Shown: positions 1-9,798 of the stretch, piece by piece
How the letters are laid out: each line of letters starts with the position of its first letter
Position numbering within the stretch: position 1 is the stretch's first letter
Origin: Conidiobolus incongruus B7586
Taxonomy: Eukaryota > Entomophthoromycota > Entomophthoromycetes > Entomophthorales > Conidiobolaceae
DNA length: 20,070 nt
Assembly: GCA_000697335.1 (NCBI GenBank)
Contig: JNEM01010166.1
Span: 1 to 20,070, forward strand
Reading direction: 5' to 3'
Translations under genes and position numbers: made by a program
Notes under the pieces: model-generated
Seen by the model: the letters and a program-made list of their open reading frames with translations, nothing else
The model's database searches: none
Told to the model about the DNA's origin: nothing

Positions 1-43
1 ACTTTTAATCTGAGGGTCGTGGGTTCGAGCCCCACATTGGGCG
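1..43 (+). tRNA. tRNA-Lys(UUU), 3' part, cut by window edge
   Basis: These bases equal the last 43 of the 73 bases of the complete tRNA-Lys on the - strand at 13639-13567. They hold the anticodon loop (anticodon TTT at 4-6), the 3' anticodon strand, the variable loop, a perfect T arm (GTGGG/CCCAC around TTCGAGC, which is also the Pol III B box), the 3' acceptor strand and the discriminator G. A T5 run at 45-49 is a normal Pol III terminator. The 5' half lies outside the window. It is the outer edge of repeat cassette A, upstream of and in the same orientation as the secreted-protein gene. Confidence 0.93.
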
Positions 44-184
44 TCTTTTTATCCGTATAATACTTATCTTTCATTTTCTTATTTTTCATTAATTAATCAC
101 ATATACAATTGTTTAATATAATATTTTAATTAATTGAATTTTATTACATTAATTTCCATATGTTTAATATATTTAATAATCTGA

Positions 185-196
185 TTTAATATATTT
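185..196 (+). promoter_or_regulatory. Direct repeat upstream of copy A promoter
   Basis: The 12-mer TTTAATATATTT occurs at 163-174 and again at 185-196, 22 bases apart, inside the spacer between tRNA and TATA box. It is conserved in copies B and C. It may be a paired regulatory site or only AT-rich background that was copied with the cassette. Confidence 0.25.
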
Positions 197-252
197 GAAA
201 CCTTTTCATTGTTAATTCAATTCTTGATAAATTGCTAGGATGAATGAAAATG

Positions 253-261
253 TATAAATAG
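253..261 (+). promoter_or_regulatory. TATA box of copy A
   Basis: TATAAATAG lies 48 bases upstream of the ATG at 309. The same element stands at the same distance in copies B (13349-13357, - strand) and C (17514-17522, - strand). It is a canonical Pol II core promoter and supports expression of the ORF as a real gene. Confidence 0.75.
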
Positions 262-283
262 AGATTCATTTATTATGAATCTC
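261..283 (+). promoter_or_regulatory. Perfect inverted repeat in 5' leader of copy A
   Basis: GAGATTCAT and ATGAATCTC (9 bases each) flank a 5-base TTATT loop just after the TATA box, in what should be the transcription start or 5' leader. An adjacent GAATC-A-GATTC palindrome follows at 292-302. The repeat is perfect in B. Copy C has a single stem change that would be a G-U pair in RNA. It could be an RNA hairpin or a dimeric protein-binding site. Confidence 0.45.
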
Positions 284-308
284 AGTATATTGAATCAGAT
301 TCTCAATA

Positions 309-704
309 ATGACTGCTTTCAACCAACTTGCCTTGTTAGTTGCTATTACTTCTTTAGTTGGAGCTGCTCCTTCTCCAAGACCTCAACCTCAACCATCCCC
401 TCGTGGTGGTGGTAAATTAGCTAAGAGATGTTTTGGTGGTTGGGATGGATGTGGTGGATGGGGAGGCTGGGGAGGATGTGGTGGATGGGGAGGCTGGGGA
501 GGATGTGGTGGATGGGGCGGTTGGGGAGGATGTGGATGGTGTCCAATTTTCTTTGCCGACCAGAATTGTGTTGCTTCTGACTGCTTCCATGCTAGTAATT
601 TCGATCACAACGTTGCAGCTGCAGCATTTTGTGAAAACACCTGCTGCAATGATGTCGATGCTAATAGTTTTGTTTGCAATGATTTCAATACTTTTTGCGC
701 TTAA
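309..704 (+). CDS. Small secreted Cys/Gly/Trp-rich protein, copy A
   Basis: 131 residues, no intron. Residues 1-20 form a signal peptide (hydrophobic core about 7-19, Ala-rich cleavage region). Residues 21-40 are a Pro/Gln/Arg-rich pro-segment ending in Lys39-Arg40, a typical Kex2-like processing site, so the mature protein probably starts at Cys41. Next come three tandem GGWGGWGGC units (residues 49-75) and a Cys-rich tail with CPIFF, a CFH motif and a Cys-Cys pair at 112-113. There are 13 cysteines after the signal peptide. The ATG is the first after the TATA box and is shared by four copies. Ordered repeats, dibasic site and cysteines indicate an extracellular, disulfide-bonded product. 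I do not recognise the family; wall or adhesive protein, effector or antimicrobial peptide are all only possibilities. This copy has one repeat unit more than B, C and D and ends in Phe-Cys-Ala. Confidence 0.85.
   Translation: MTAFNQLALLVAITSLVGAAPSPRPQPQPSPRGGGKLAKRCFGGWDGCGGWGGWGGCGGWGGWGGCGGWGGWGGCGWCPIFFADQNCVASDCFHASNFDHNVAAAAFCENTCCNDVDANSFVCNDFNTFCA
453..533 (+). repeat. 27-base tandem repeat, three units, in copy A ORF
   Basis: Three in-frame 27-base units (453-479, 480-506, 507-533), each coding GGWGGWGGC. Units 1 and 2 are identical in DNA; unit 3 differs at two silent positions. Copies B, C and D carry one unit like 1 and one like 3, so copy A gained a perfect extra copy of unit 1. 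Confidence 0.92.
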
Positions 705-1735
705 TTCATTTTACTTAAATAGATTAAAACATGTTGAAATTAGATATTCAAATAATTTGTATAACTGATGAGTTTTATTCATTCGTTCATTTAATTAATA
801 TTTCTCATGTAATAGTGTTTATATCATTTATTTTTATAAAATATGTCATACATTTGAAAGAATCGATTAATTTAATATTTCATCATAATTATAGTTTTAG
901 CTGAAATTTTATATTCAAAGTTCAATATTCTATGATTTAAATTTAGTTTTTTTATTTTTATTAAATATCACTTTGTTCAATACTTTTATATCAAAAGTAT
1001 TAATTTATTATTTACTCTATATAAAAAACAACTATAATCGAATAATAAAAATATATGACAAATTTTAAGAATAAAATTTGGATAAATTATTAATCAACAC
1101 TCACAATATATTTTGATATATATATTGTATTTATCACTAATAGATTACTATAATATCTTTATTAAATTAATAAAATTAATAAAATGATATGGTATTCAAC
1201 TAGTTTCAAATTAAAATAAATTTAAATTTCTCGTATTTAATATTACTTAACAAACAACTAAAATTAAAAAAATGGTTTGAATTATAGGATATGTTTTAAT
1301 CAAAATTAAAATTGTCTAAAATTTATTTTATATTACCCATTATGTTGACCTTTTAAACATTTAAAATATTCCTGTAAATCTGGAAATTGAAAGTAATTTA
1401 TCTTTATCATTATTATTATTTTTATGAGTGAACTGAAACTTATAACTAGTTGTTATTTTTCTCTTTAATAAAACAACCTTGATTGATTGAAAAAGGTATT
1501 TATCCTCAGGTCAAAGCTCATAAATAGTTAATTTTTTTATTCTCTCTAAAATGAAAATAACCAAAACTTACTAAAAAAATCCATTTTTAAAATAAAAAAT
1601 GTGGAACAATACCTATATTGAAAATCCCATAATTATCCCTTTTCATTGAATCAATGTATCTAAAATTATAAATAAGAGTGGATTAAAAATTAGAATCCTA
1701 AAAATTGAAAAAAAAATATTAAAAATAGAAATAAA
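705..1735. other. AT-rich intergenic region
   Basis: About 1 kb of A/T-rich sequence with short homopolymer runs and no reading frame with protein-like composition. At its right end TATAAATAA at 1667-1675 is a plausible TATA box for the uridine-kinase gene, about 60 bases before its ATG. Nothing else recognisable. Confidence 0.6.
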
Positions 1736-2796
1736 ATGGTATTAAAAAATTTAAATAATAGCGATAGGGATAATACTTTAATCGTTGGTATTGGAGGTAA
1801 TAAATTTTATAATATTTAAAGGAATGAATTTATATTAATGAAAAAACTATTATTTAGGTGGCCCTGATTCCGGCAAAGTAATCTCTTATTTTTACTTCAG
1901 ATTCCAAAAACTAATTCTAAACTTTATAGACTGAATTCGGTCAATTAATAGCTCAAAAGTTAAAAGAATTGAATCAAGATAGGGAAATATTAGTCAATTT
2001 TGTTCACTTGAACAAATTTTATAAGAATATTGAGCAGACAAATGCTCAAAATAGAAATTGCAGTGGACTGAACTTGTATCATCCTGGTAAGTTTTTTAGT
2101 TGATTAGTTAGAGCTATTTTGATGTTGATGACTTTGGATTAGATGCTATCGATTGGGAATTGTTGGAATCTACTCTCAAACAATTGACAAAGGGTCAAGA
2201 AGTAAAGATTTATGATTATGACTTGAAGACCTATACTAGGTACTTTTTATATTTTATAATTAATTATTCAGTATTAATATTTTCAATATTTTAGAAAAGA
2301 TACTTTTACAGTTTACAGTCCTTCCCACGTTATTGTAATCGTTGGCGATTTATTATTATATAACAATGCTATTAAACCTTTACTCCATATGAAAGTATAT
2401 TTGGATGTTGATGATGATACCAGATTATCCAATCGTGTTGTGAAGCGCTTCCCCATTCAAGATCCTAAAGATTTGAGAGTGATGTTGGATCACTATGTCA
2501 AAGTGCTCAAACCTTCCTTTGAAGCTTTTGTTATGCCTGTAAGGTTTTCAATTATTGACCACTTAGCATATTACTAATTCATTTTTTAGTCTAAGGCTAA
2601 TGCCGATGTAATTGTACCTAGAGGCAAAGACAACAAAGTTGCTTTGCAACTCATCGTCAATCACATTTCGTCATCTCTCAACAATCCTGACTTGTACTCC
2701 TACGCCCATTTGGAACCCTATTTATTAAGTCCCGAAATCGATACCATTAAGCCCGACTTGTACTTCGAACATCCCTTCAACGAAATTCCCCAGTAA
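1736..2796 (+). CDS. Uridine/cytidine kinase family protein, six exons
   Basis: Exons 1736-1796, 1858-1877, 1930-2086, 2143-2239, 2295-2538 and 2590-2796 join in frame (786 bases, 261 residues). The introns are 51-61 bases with GT...AG ends. The family phosphorylates uridine and cytidine in pyrimidine salvage in the cytosol. Visible marks: P-loop GGGPDSGKT (residues 20-28), YHPDAID (77-83, the family's HPDAFD block), the DVDDDTRLSNR region, and the C-terminal block ADVIVPRG...DN. Length and order fit Urk1/UCK. Several usual active-site residues differ: the Asp of the family's D-x-F-Y motif appears as Asn55 (LNKFY), the His of the YD...THSR motif as Tyr110, and the Glu of FEGI as Val128. The frame and splice sites are intact, so it may be a divergent paralogue with reduced or changed activity. 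An AATAAA stands at 2820-2825. Confidence 0.9.
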
Positions 2797-3216
2797 TTTT
2801 ATCAATTGACTGCGTTTTTAATAAATGTTTAATTAGATTCTTTATTATTCAAAAATGTTTTTAATTGAAACTACTTTTAAAATATTCATTTTTTAATGAC
2901 TAATTCAATTATAGTTATTGTTTTATTTTTTGGTAAATAATTTTTATTAACATCAAGCAATCTTAAATTTTCTTGAAATTAATTTAAATAATATGCATTG
3001 TATTATTGAATTTGGAAATAACTGAACGACTGTATTTATTCAAATCAGCAAACAATATCATTTTACATAAATATCAGTTTTATTTTTTTATTCATTTTGG
3101 AAATATGTAACAAATTTATAGTCAGCCTAATTTAAGCTCCAAACTAACAGATTCTCCAAATGTAAATAATGGTTAACAATATCAGGATTTAAAAATTTTT
3201 AATATCATTTGACAAT
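2797..3216. other. Spacer between convergent genes
   Basis: This 420-base AT-rich stretch between the stop codons of the kinase gene and the VPS60 gene must hold both 3' ends. AATAAA at 2820-2825 suits the + strand gene. No further gene is seen. Confidence 0.6.
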
Positions 3217-4275
3217 TTATGTAACTTTCATAGGACCTTCAGGTAATCCTAAAATTAAAATATTATAACCAAATTTGAATATCACTAATAATTTTAGAAC
3301 AATTACCATATTCGTCAACCTATATAGGATTAAATTAATAATTAAATTAATATAAATATATATTAACATAGGAGCAACAAGATATTACCTGAGTTTGAGC
3401 TTGGGGTTGTTCATCAACAAATTCAGGCAACTGATTACTATCTTGGAGATATGAGGGAACTGCCTCTTCTTCAAATTCGAATTCTTGTTCTAAAGCTTCC
3501 AATTCTAAAAATGATCACATCAATATATATTTCATTAAAATTACTTAAAATAATAATTACCGGCGTCTAATTCAGCTTCGTCAATATCTTCAGAAATACC
3601 ATAACTTCTGCCCAAAGTTTCTTGCACTAAATTGGCTTCTTCTAACAAATCTTCGAGTTCGTCCTGCATACTCTAAAAATCTGATTAATGACTACTATAC
3701 AGCAATATATTCTGCAACCTACTTCAATCTTATCAATATTAACATTCTTAAACTGTTTCTTCATTTCTTTATTTGCCTCCTTCATAGCTTCAATAGTTAC
3801 CGCCGTGTTCTTTAAATTTTCCGTAGCAAATGAAGTTTGTTCCATATTAAATACTTGTTGTTGAATAGCGTCTCTCTGAGCTTCATACCTAATTGAAAGA
3901 TTAATTTAGATATTAAAGTATTTTAAATTTACTTACTGTTTTTTATTTTTTAAAACTCTTAAAGCTTTTTGTTTTACAGCGTTCTAAATCAAAAAAAAGA
4001 AAATTAGAAAAAAAAGAATAATAAAATTAATTAATTTGAATATAATTTACTTTGGCAGGACCTTCCCTCATCTTGGCCATTTGGTCTTTATATTTCATAA
4101 GTTCAGCATCTAACTTTTTTATTTTAACTTCTACGGAATCGATTCTTAAATCGGCCTAAACTAATCAGTTAATTATGATTATTAATATTGTTAAGATTGC
4201 ACATACTCCAGCGATAGCAGTTTGTAAAGTAGCTTTAGGTGCTTTAGGTTTGGATGTACCGAATAATCGATTCAT
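3217..4275 (-). CDS. VPS60: ESCRT-III subunit VPS60/CHMP5, eight exons
   Basis: Exons in coding order 4275-4207, 4155-4051, 3983-3937, 3888-3723, 3672-3561, 3504-3389, 3319-3307 and 3248-3217 give 660 bases, 219 residues, the same length as human CHMP5. The introns are 48-69 bases. The family shapes endosomal membranes with other ESCRT-III subunits and binds the LIP5/Vta1 activator of the Vps4 ATPase. Family marks: start [13 protein letters not shown], then [43 protein letters not shown] and [11 protein letters not shown] (basic helical core), an acidic second half ([22 protein letters not shown]), and the C-terminal VDEYGLPEGP that matches the conserved CHMP5 end. The seventh exon is only 13 bases. 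All phases agree and no stop interrupts the frame. It runs convergent to the kinase gene. Confidence 0.95.
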
Positions 4276-4464
4276 TATAGTTTATTTTAAATTATAATGT
4301 ATATATTAATAATTGAAAAATATAAAATAATTAAAATGGATTGAATGTTTAATTAGAAATAATTATTATTATGGAATTTGTTTATTGGACTGTCCAAAAA
4401 TTAATAATTAAATTATTAATTTATAAAATTAATGGGATTATTCCAGTTCTCTTTCATTTTAAGA

Positions 4465-5929
4465 TTAATTTAAAGAATTTGAGATTTCTATGTTGAAGTA
4501 CTTTAATGTAATGTAGGCGACTTGAGATATTCCTACAACACTATACCCTAAAATGAGTCCAATTAATAGGTTCAAAGTCTTTGATTGAAACGACTATGCT
4601 AGAATCAGTCCAACAGGAATTACAACAATATTAAATCCTAATAATTGAATGACACTACTCACTTTCTGACGTCCCATTCTTGCCAAAACTCCATTAGAAA
4701 CAATCGACGAACTTTGTAACAGTTTACTAATTGCTGCTCTGAATAATATCGAAATAGATAGAGGAATTTGTTTGGGGTTGGGTATGAAAAATTCACCAAA
4801 TTAGAGGAAAATATCTGAGTTATAAGCTACAATTATTGAAGATAGCTTGGCCCAATTACTCTGTTTCATTCCTATTTATGGCCTAATCTAGTTATTGTAA
4901 TATCTCCAAAACCCAAACAACATCTAGTATTAATATTGAATCAATTACTCGCTAATAAAATAATTACTGGTATAAATAAAATTGAACAAACTCAAAATAC
5001 TCATTACAAAATATTGAGCCGCTAACCAATTCGAACCAAAACAATTCACTCACAATTGTAATAACTTATAATGCCCAAATTCTTTCCCCCTCTCCCCTGC
5101 ATGATGCAGATCTAAACTCTCAATTTTATAATTATCTATCAGCCTTTAATGCCTTCTTTGAAGAACCCTTCAAAATTGCGGAACCCTTCATCGCAAATCC
5201 CCTACCCAATTAGAGTGACCATTCCTAGCACTGTTGTGATGAAATAAGCAATTGAGACACCTAAAAATTGATAATCCAAAATGATATGATAATGAAAGAT
5301 ATTAAGATCCAAAGTTAGACAAGCGATTAAAATAATTGAGAAAATGACCTAAGTATCTACAAATCTTTGATATTCTATATAAAATTTCAACAATTTACAA
5401 AAATTAAAGGAATAATTTTAATATTAATTATTTGGACATGAGTCTATATAATTGGTTAGTTTCTCTATCTTGATATACTAGTGAGAATATTTGTTCTAAA
5501 TTCACTAGAAAGATCGTAGTAGCTATTAATAAGAACATCAAAATGTAGAAAACTCTCTGAAAGTAGTGATTTAATTGATATATCGTCCCTGAATTCGAAT
5601 ATGCTTGAGCTTTTAAAGCAACTAAAGTATTCAAAAATCCCCCGATTGTAATTAAATAAAATATGATCATATTAGTGATTGCAAGATTTGTAGACAACAA
5701 TTCTATCAAGAGTTAATATCAGTGATTATGGAAATTCAATAAGATTACCTTTGTCGCCAGCTCTGTATAAAAACTTAGCATTAATGCTAGCTATAAATTC
5801 AATTGATAGTACAGTAATTGTAAAAGGATCTGTGAGGTGAGACTGTTCAATCAACTTGTCAATTACACTGTTGACTGTAAATTTATCATTTTATAGAATT
5901 TTTTGGATTAATGATATTGATTCTGTCAT
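4465..5929 (-). pseudogene. MATE-family transporter, decayed
   Basis: MATE proteins are 12-helix membrane antiporters exporting organic cations and drugs. Remnants appear in the right order on the - strand: an N-terminal segment from the ATG at 5929-5927 reaching TM1 (FTITVLSIEFIASINAKF), a likely 46-base intron (5748-5703), the TM2-TM3 block at about 5702-5428 with LVALKAQAY in place of the family's LDTLCGQAYG, a middle part with FLGVSIAYFITTVLG and a GFRNFEGFFK loop, NWLAAQYFVMSILSLFNF (about 5030-4975), and a C-terminal block GVLARMGRQKVSSVIQLLGF ending near 4465. The frame is interrupted by stops, for example TAA at 5893-5891 and TAG at 4596-4594, and by several more between 5430 and 4860, some with changes of frame. 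The neighbouring genes read through without stops, so this is a pseudogene rather than a different genetic code. Unseen introns could explain a few of the breaks, not all. Confidence 0.8.
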
Positions 5930-6796
5930 TTTCAATTTGAGATATAGCCTTAAACTTAATTATTTTTATTTTATTTTACTAGAATTTGAATTTTTCTAAT
6001 ATTTCTACAATAGTCACAATAATCAATTTATTTAATTAAAGTTACTCCTTAGTGATATCATTTTCATGTCATATGAGAAATTTTTAATTTAAATAAATTG
6101 ATTAAAAATTATCAATTTCTGATAATATAATTTTGTAAAATTAAATAATTTAATATTGAAGTTATTAATATAATAATATTAGTGATTGATATAACAATAT
6201 ATTATAAATGAAATTATTTTTTATTAAATTTTTTTTAAAATTTTAAAATATTTGAATGATAAAATAATAAAATATTAAAAATTTAATTTTTCTTGGTTAT
6301 AATTTGAATATAAATTATAAATTATAAATTAAATTAACTAGAATATAATATTCTCCTTAATTCAGAAAATAATTATTAATTTAAAAATTACAGTCACTTA
6401 ATTAAATTAAAATAAGATGTTTTATTTGCTTTTTTACAAAGTTGATATTGTTTTAATAATTTAACCAATTATTGAAAATTAAAGATTTTTATGTTTTATT
6501 GATTTTCAAAAGTATCAAATACAGTGACTATCAATGAATTATTAATTTAGTAATATAAACAAGATTTTCTTATATTGGTTTTTAATATTATTATGAATAG
6601 AAAATTCAATAAATTACTATATAAAATTATTTTAATTTATTTTGCCTTAAATAGAGAAAGGCATATAGCTAAATTTTATACAACATAGTTAAAATTTTGA
6701 ATATTGTTACAATTGGTATATCAAGTGATTCGAATAATGTCAAGTATTATTATATATAAAATTGCGATATGAAAAGTAACATTATTTTCTTTTGAT

Positions 6797-6823
6797 ATTA
6801 TATATATATATATATATATATAT
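6797..6823. repeat. (TA)n microsatellite
   Basis: An uninterrupted run of TA dinucleotides of about 26 bases in an AT-rich spacer. A similar shorter run lies near 12700-12713. Probably a slippage-prone simple repeat without function. Confidence 0.8.
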
Positions 6824-7234
6824 TCAAGATTAATTATATTTACTCTTGATTTTATAAATGAAAATAATTTGATAAATTCTCATTATTCAATATAATTTTA
6901 ATTATTTTATATTTTTTTTCAGAATTTATTAGATCATAAAAAAATTAAAATATCAATATATTTTGATGGTTTTTTGATTTTAATTAATATATATTAACCC
7001 AATTTTGATAATTTAATTTACTTTATATATTAAATTATTATATATTAAATATTTATAAATTTTTACTTAATTTGGTTATATTATTTAACCTAGGGTTTTT
7101 TTGCAGGACTGGTTTATCAAGCAGTTTAAAGCTAATAACCAGTTGATTTGATATGGTTTGATTATAGATTTTCTAAATATATATTATTGAATTTGAAGTA
7201 TTTATATTATTATTTCAATAGTTTTATTTTTGAA

Positions 7235-7257
7235 GGTAATGATATACTATCATTACC
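7235..7257. repeat. Perfect 10-base inverted repeat
   Basis: GGTAATGATA and TATCATTACC are exact reverse complements with a 3-base TAC loop. It holds more G/C than its surroundings. No gene is adjacent, so any role is unknown; it could be a hairpin or a binding site for a dimeric protein. Confidence 0.5.
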
Positions 7258-7481
7258 AGAATAGGAATGAGCAGTTCACAAAATTGAACAAAAATACTAT
7301 GAATAATAGAAACAAAGTTTAATTCCAAATATATAGATGTTGATCTAACAAGTAAACAATAAATAGTTATTAATCTTTCAAATGAATATAGGTGATTCAA
7401 ACTTTAATAATTTTGATATAATTAATTTTAAATATATTGACTACTGATAAATTGGTTAGAAATTGATTATAATATTCATTT

Positions 7482-7701
7482 TTGGATCAAGTAGTACCAA
7501 CTAAAATTCTTGAGTTTGGTTTTCATTTGAGAGAGATAAATACTTTTTCGGCCGAAATTGCGACCCTTAAACCCAATCAATCTAGGTATTGACTCCGGAT
7601 TGCAAGCTTTTGAAGATCATCAATCCCAATCGGCCAAATACACTAAAATTGCAAAGCAAATGTTATCATATTCATTTTGGATATTTCTATATCTAAAATG
7701 A
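7482..7701 (+). pseudogene. Coding-like relic, unknown family
   Basis: Two abutting open stretches in neighbouring frames (7482 to about 7582, then about 7583-7701, stop TGA) have clearly protein-like composition and more G/C than the flanks. The first reads ...TFSAEIATLKPNQS; the second reads GIDSGLQAFEDHQSQS, then AKYTKIAKQML and a short hydrophobic end (SYSFWIFLYL). The amphipathic helix followed by a terminal hydrophobic stretch recalls tail-anchored proteins such as SNAREs, but no family motif is certain. No start codon or credible splice sites are seen upstream. It is either a decayed gene or the last exons of one I could not rebuild. Confidence 0.35.
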
Positions 7702-9798
7702 GTATTAGCGATGCAAGCTTGTTTAATTTTAAATTTAGAAAAAAAAGATTATTATTCAAAATCCATTATTGAAAATTAGCGAAATACGTATTTATATATT
7801 TCGCTATTATTCCAAATTATATTAAAGTTTATTAATACAATTTTGTATCTAATATCTTTCCAAGGATTATTAAGTGAAAATCACTAATTTTTATTTTGAA
7901 CTAGTGATAGCTTACTTTAGTAACTGCAAACCAAAGATTTTTACATTCTTTAAACAAATTGATTATTATTTATGATCAGTCATTTAAACATCAAATAAAT
8001 AATCAAAAGTTAATTGATTTAATAAGTCAAATGCTTCAAAATGCTAAAGATACATAATTTAAAACACATTATTATATTTTACTTGAACCATTGTGGGGAA
8101 AGTTTCAAAATATCAAAAATTAAAGTTAAATAAGGTTTCAAATTTTCGCTGAAAATAAATTTTTATTAAAAATGAACAATTTAAGTAACAATTACGCATT
8201 CAAATGAGTTTATTATTCAAGGAGCCTAAGTACATATTGAAAAAGGAGTCACTTTCAGGTTCTAGAGTATATTTTATACTTTTTATAATAACTCGTACAA
8301 TTTTTCCACGATATTAATATATGAGGAGTTTATTAACTTTCAAGTTTAAAGGATGATTATAGGGATATTTTTTCATAAATTTAAATTTTTACAAATATAG
8401 CTCAGAATCAATAATAAAGGTAACCTAAATAATTTTCCCAATTAAATACAATTGTATTCAATGAACAATTATAATGGTATAAAAATCGCTAATTGAATAT
8501 TAATTTAGGGTTAGCATTATCTAATATTATTTGCACAAATATATTTTAACCACTTCCAAGTATTCTGAAGGTTATTCAGGTTAGTGTTTGTAACCACTTG
8601 GCAAATATATATCATTACCAGCATATCACTAAACTAACAACCATAATTAAGTAACTTAGAAAATATACTAAACCCATATAATAAACTTGATTAATTGGAC
8701 CATATTCTTAAATATTTTTGAATACTAATCCCAAAACGAACTTGATGATATAAATATGCCTTAAGTAATATAACTACTTCATTAACCGTAACCCAAAAAA
8801 TATTATTAGCTACATATTCCACATAAATTGGGAAATGGATTAAGGATTATTTATTAATTTAATTCAATTTACCCATTTAAAATATTTGGCATATACCTAT
8901 TATATAATATAATATTGAAAATGGTAACTATTATTATTAATTCATTTTTTATGAGTTAATTCTATGTTTAATATAAGTTAATATTTTTATTATTAAAATT
9001 TTTAAACAAAGTTATTATTGTTATTATTCAAAATCAATCTCTTTGTTAAAATTATAATTAAAATAAAAATAATAATAATAATAAATTTAGAATAAAATAT
9101 TGTATTTAATATATTATATCTATTGTAATATTATTGATTTAAATAAGTTTTTTTAAGATATAAATGTTAAAAATAATAGGTGTGTTAAACTTTATAAAAT
9201 ATTTACCAAAGTTATCTCGCTATCGAAATCATTTTCATTTGGATTGAAATGAACCTTTTCTTAGTGGTAATTCAGGTCAATCACTTAAAATTTGAGGAGA
9301 GCATTAAATTTATGTTTAAAATTGTGGAGAAAGGGTTATCAAAAACAATAAGTATGCGAGTTTTTTATAAACTTACATAATAAAAGATTTCATGATAATA
9401 TTAAAATATTATACGAAGTTTTTATTACTGTGACGAATCTAGCGTCTGTAAAAATGAATGATCTAAAAAAAGATTCAAGTTCAAGGATGTTGATATGATC
9501 AGGGTTGTCTTAGTATATTGATAGCTATTATTTAGTAGATGAGGAGGAGTTGCTAGTTTTCTCCTGCTCATTGAGGGTTAGTGTTGATTACTAATAAATT
9601 AAGTCTAATTATGCCTTGGATGCCAAGTGTAAACAAGTTTTCTAATCGGGCTCCTTGATTGTCCATCACTAACTTGCGACATATTCTCGAATTTGGTAGT
9701 GTTACTAATACCATGTTTTTTATGATTATTGTAAGCAATAGATGATATCATTTATGATGCTTGAAAACTCGAGATTGATAAAAATTCAATCTTATAAG
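7702..9798. other. AT-rich intergenic region
   Basis: About 2.1 kb, mostly A/T with an ATT/AAT-type simple repeat near 9066-9083. Between about 9480 and 9750 the sequence is less AT-biased and on the - strand holds a 46-codon open frame (about 9746-9606, starting MISSIAYNNH and including SPIRKLVYTWHPRHN). That may be a 3' continuation or untranslated tail of the gene ending at 9799, or an independent small ORF; I cannot decide. Confidence 0.45.

Larger units (their letters stand above)
1..720 (+). repeat. Cassette copy A: tRNA-Lys + promoter region + secreted-protein ORF
   Basis: This is the + strand copy of a unit of about 700 bases, found again inverted at 12933-13639 (B), 17098-17787 (C) and 19663-20070 (D, cut). 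Read base by base against B, it is identical over the visible tRNA part, the whole 265-base spacer and the ORF up to about base 639, except for one extra 27-base repeat in the ORF. Beyond that the 3' ends diverge. Similarity fades just after the stop codon; a short A/T-rich stretch resembling the tail of copy D continues to about 720. Confidence 0.9.
5930..7481. other. AT-rich intergenic region with simple repeats
   Basis: About 1.5 kb of mostly A/T sequence without protein-like frames. It includes an AT dinucleotide microsatellite at about 6797-6823 and a perfect 10-base inverted repeat at 7235-7257. Short stretches near 7090-7160 are slightly richer in G/C but show no coding signal that I can support. 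Confidence 0.55.

Noticed and set aside
417-608. Open frame on the - strand inside copy A (Ser/Thr/Pro-rich), and its counterparts opposite B, C and D
   Set aside because: It is the antisense shadow of the GGW codons; the repeat has no stops in several frames. Signal peptide, cysteines and TATA box all support the sense frame.
433-768. Second + strand frame in copy A, and the parallel frames in B, C and D (MVVGMDVVDGEAGED...)
   Set aside because: Frame-shifted shadow of the same GGW repeat, with a start inside the real ORF and no conserved features of its own.
4465-5929. Reassigned stop codons (ciliate-like code) to explain TAG/TAA in the MATE region
   Set aside because: The kinase and VPS60 genes have no internal TAA/TAG/TGA and end at TAA exactly where the families end; the MATE region also has frame changes.
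6120-7080. Possible mitochondrial insertion because of the extreme AT content
   Set aside because: No mitochondrial gene, rRNA or tRNA is recognisable and the composition equals the other spacers in the window.
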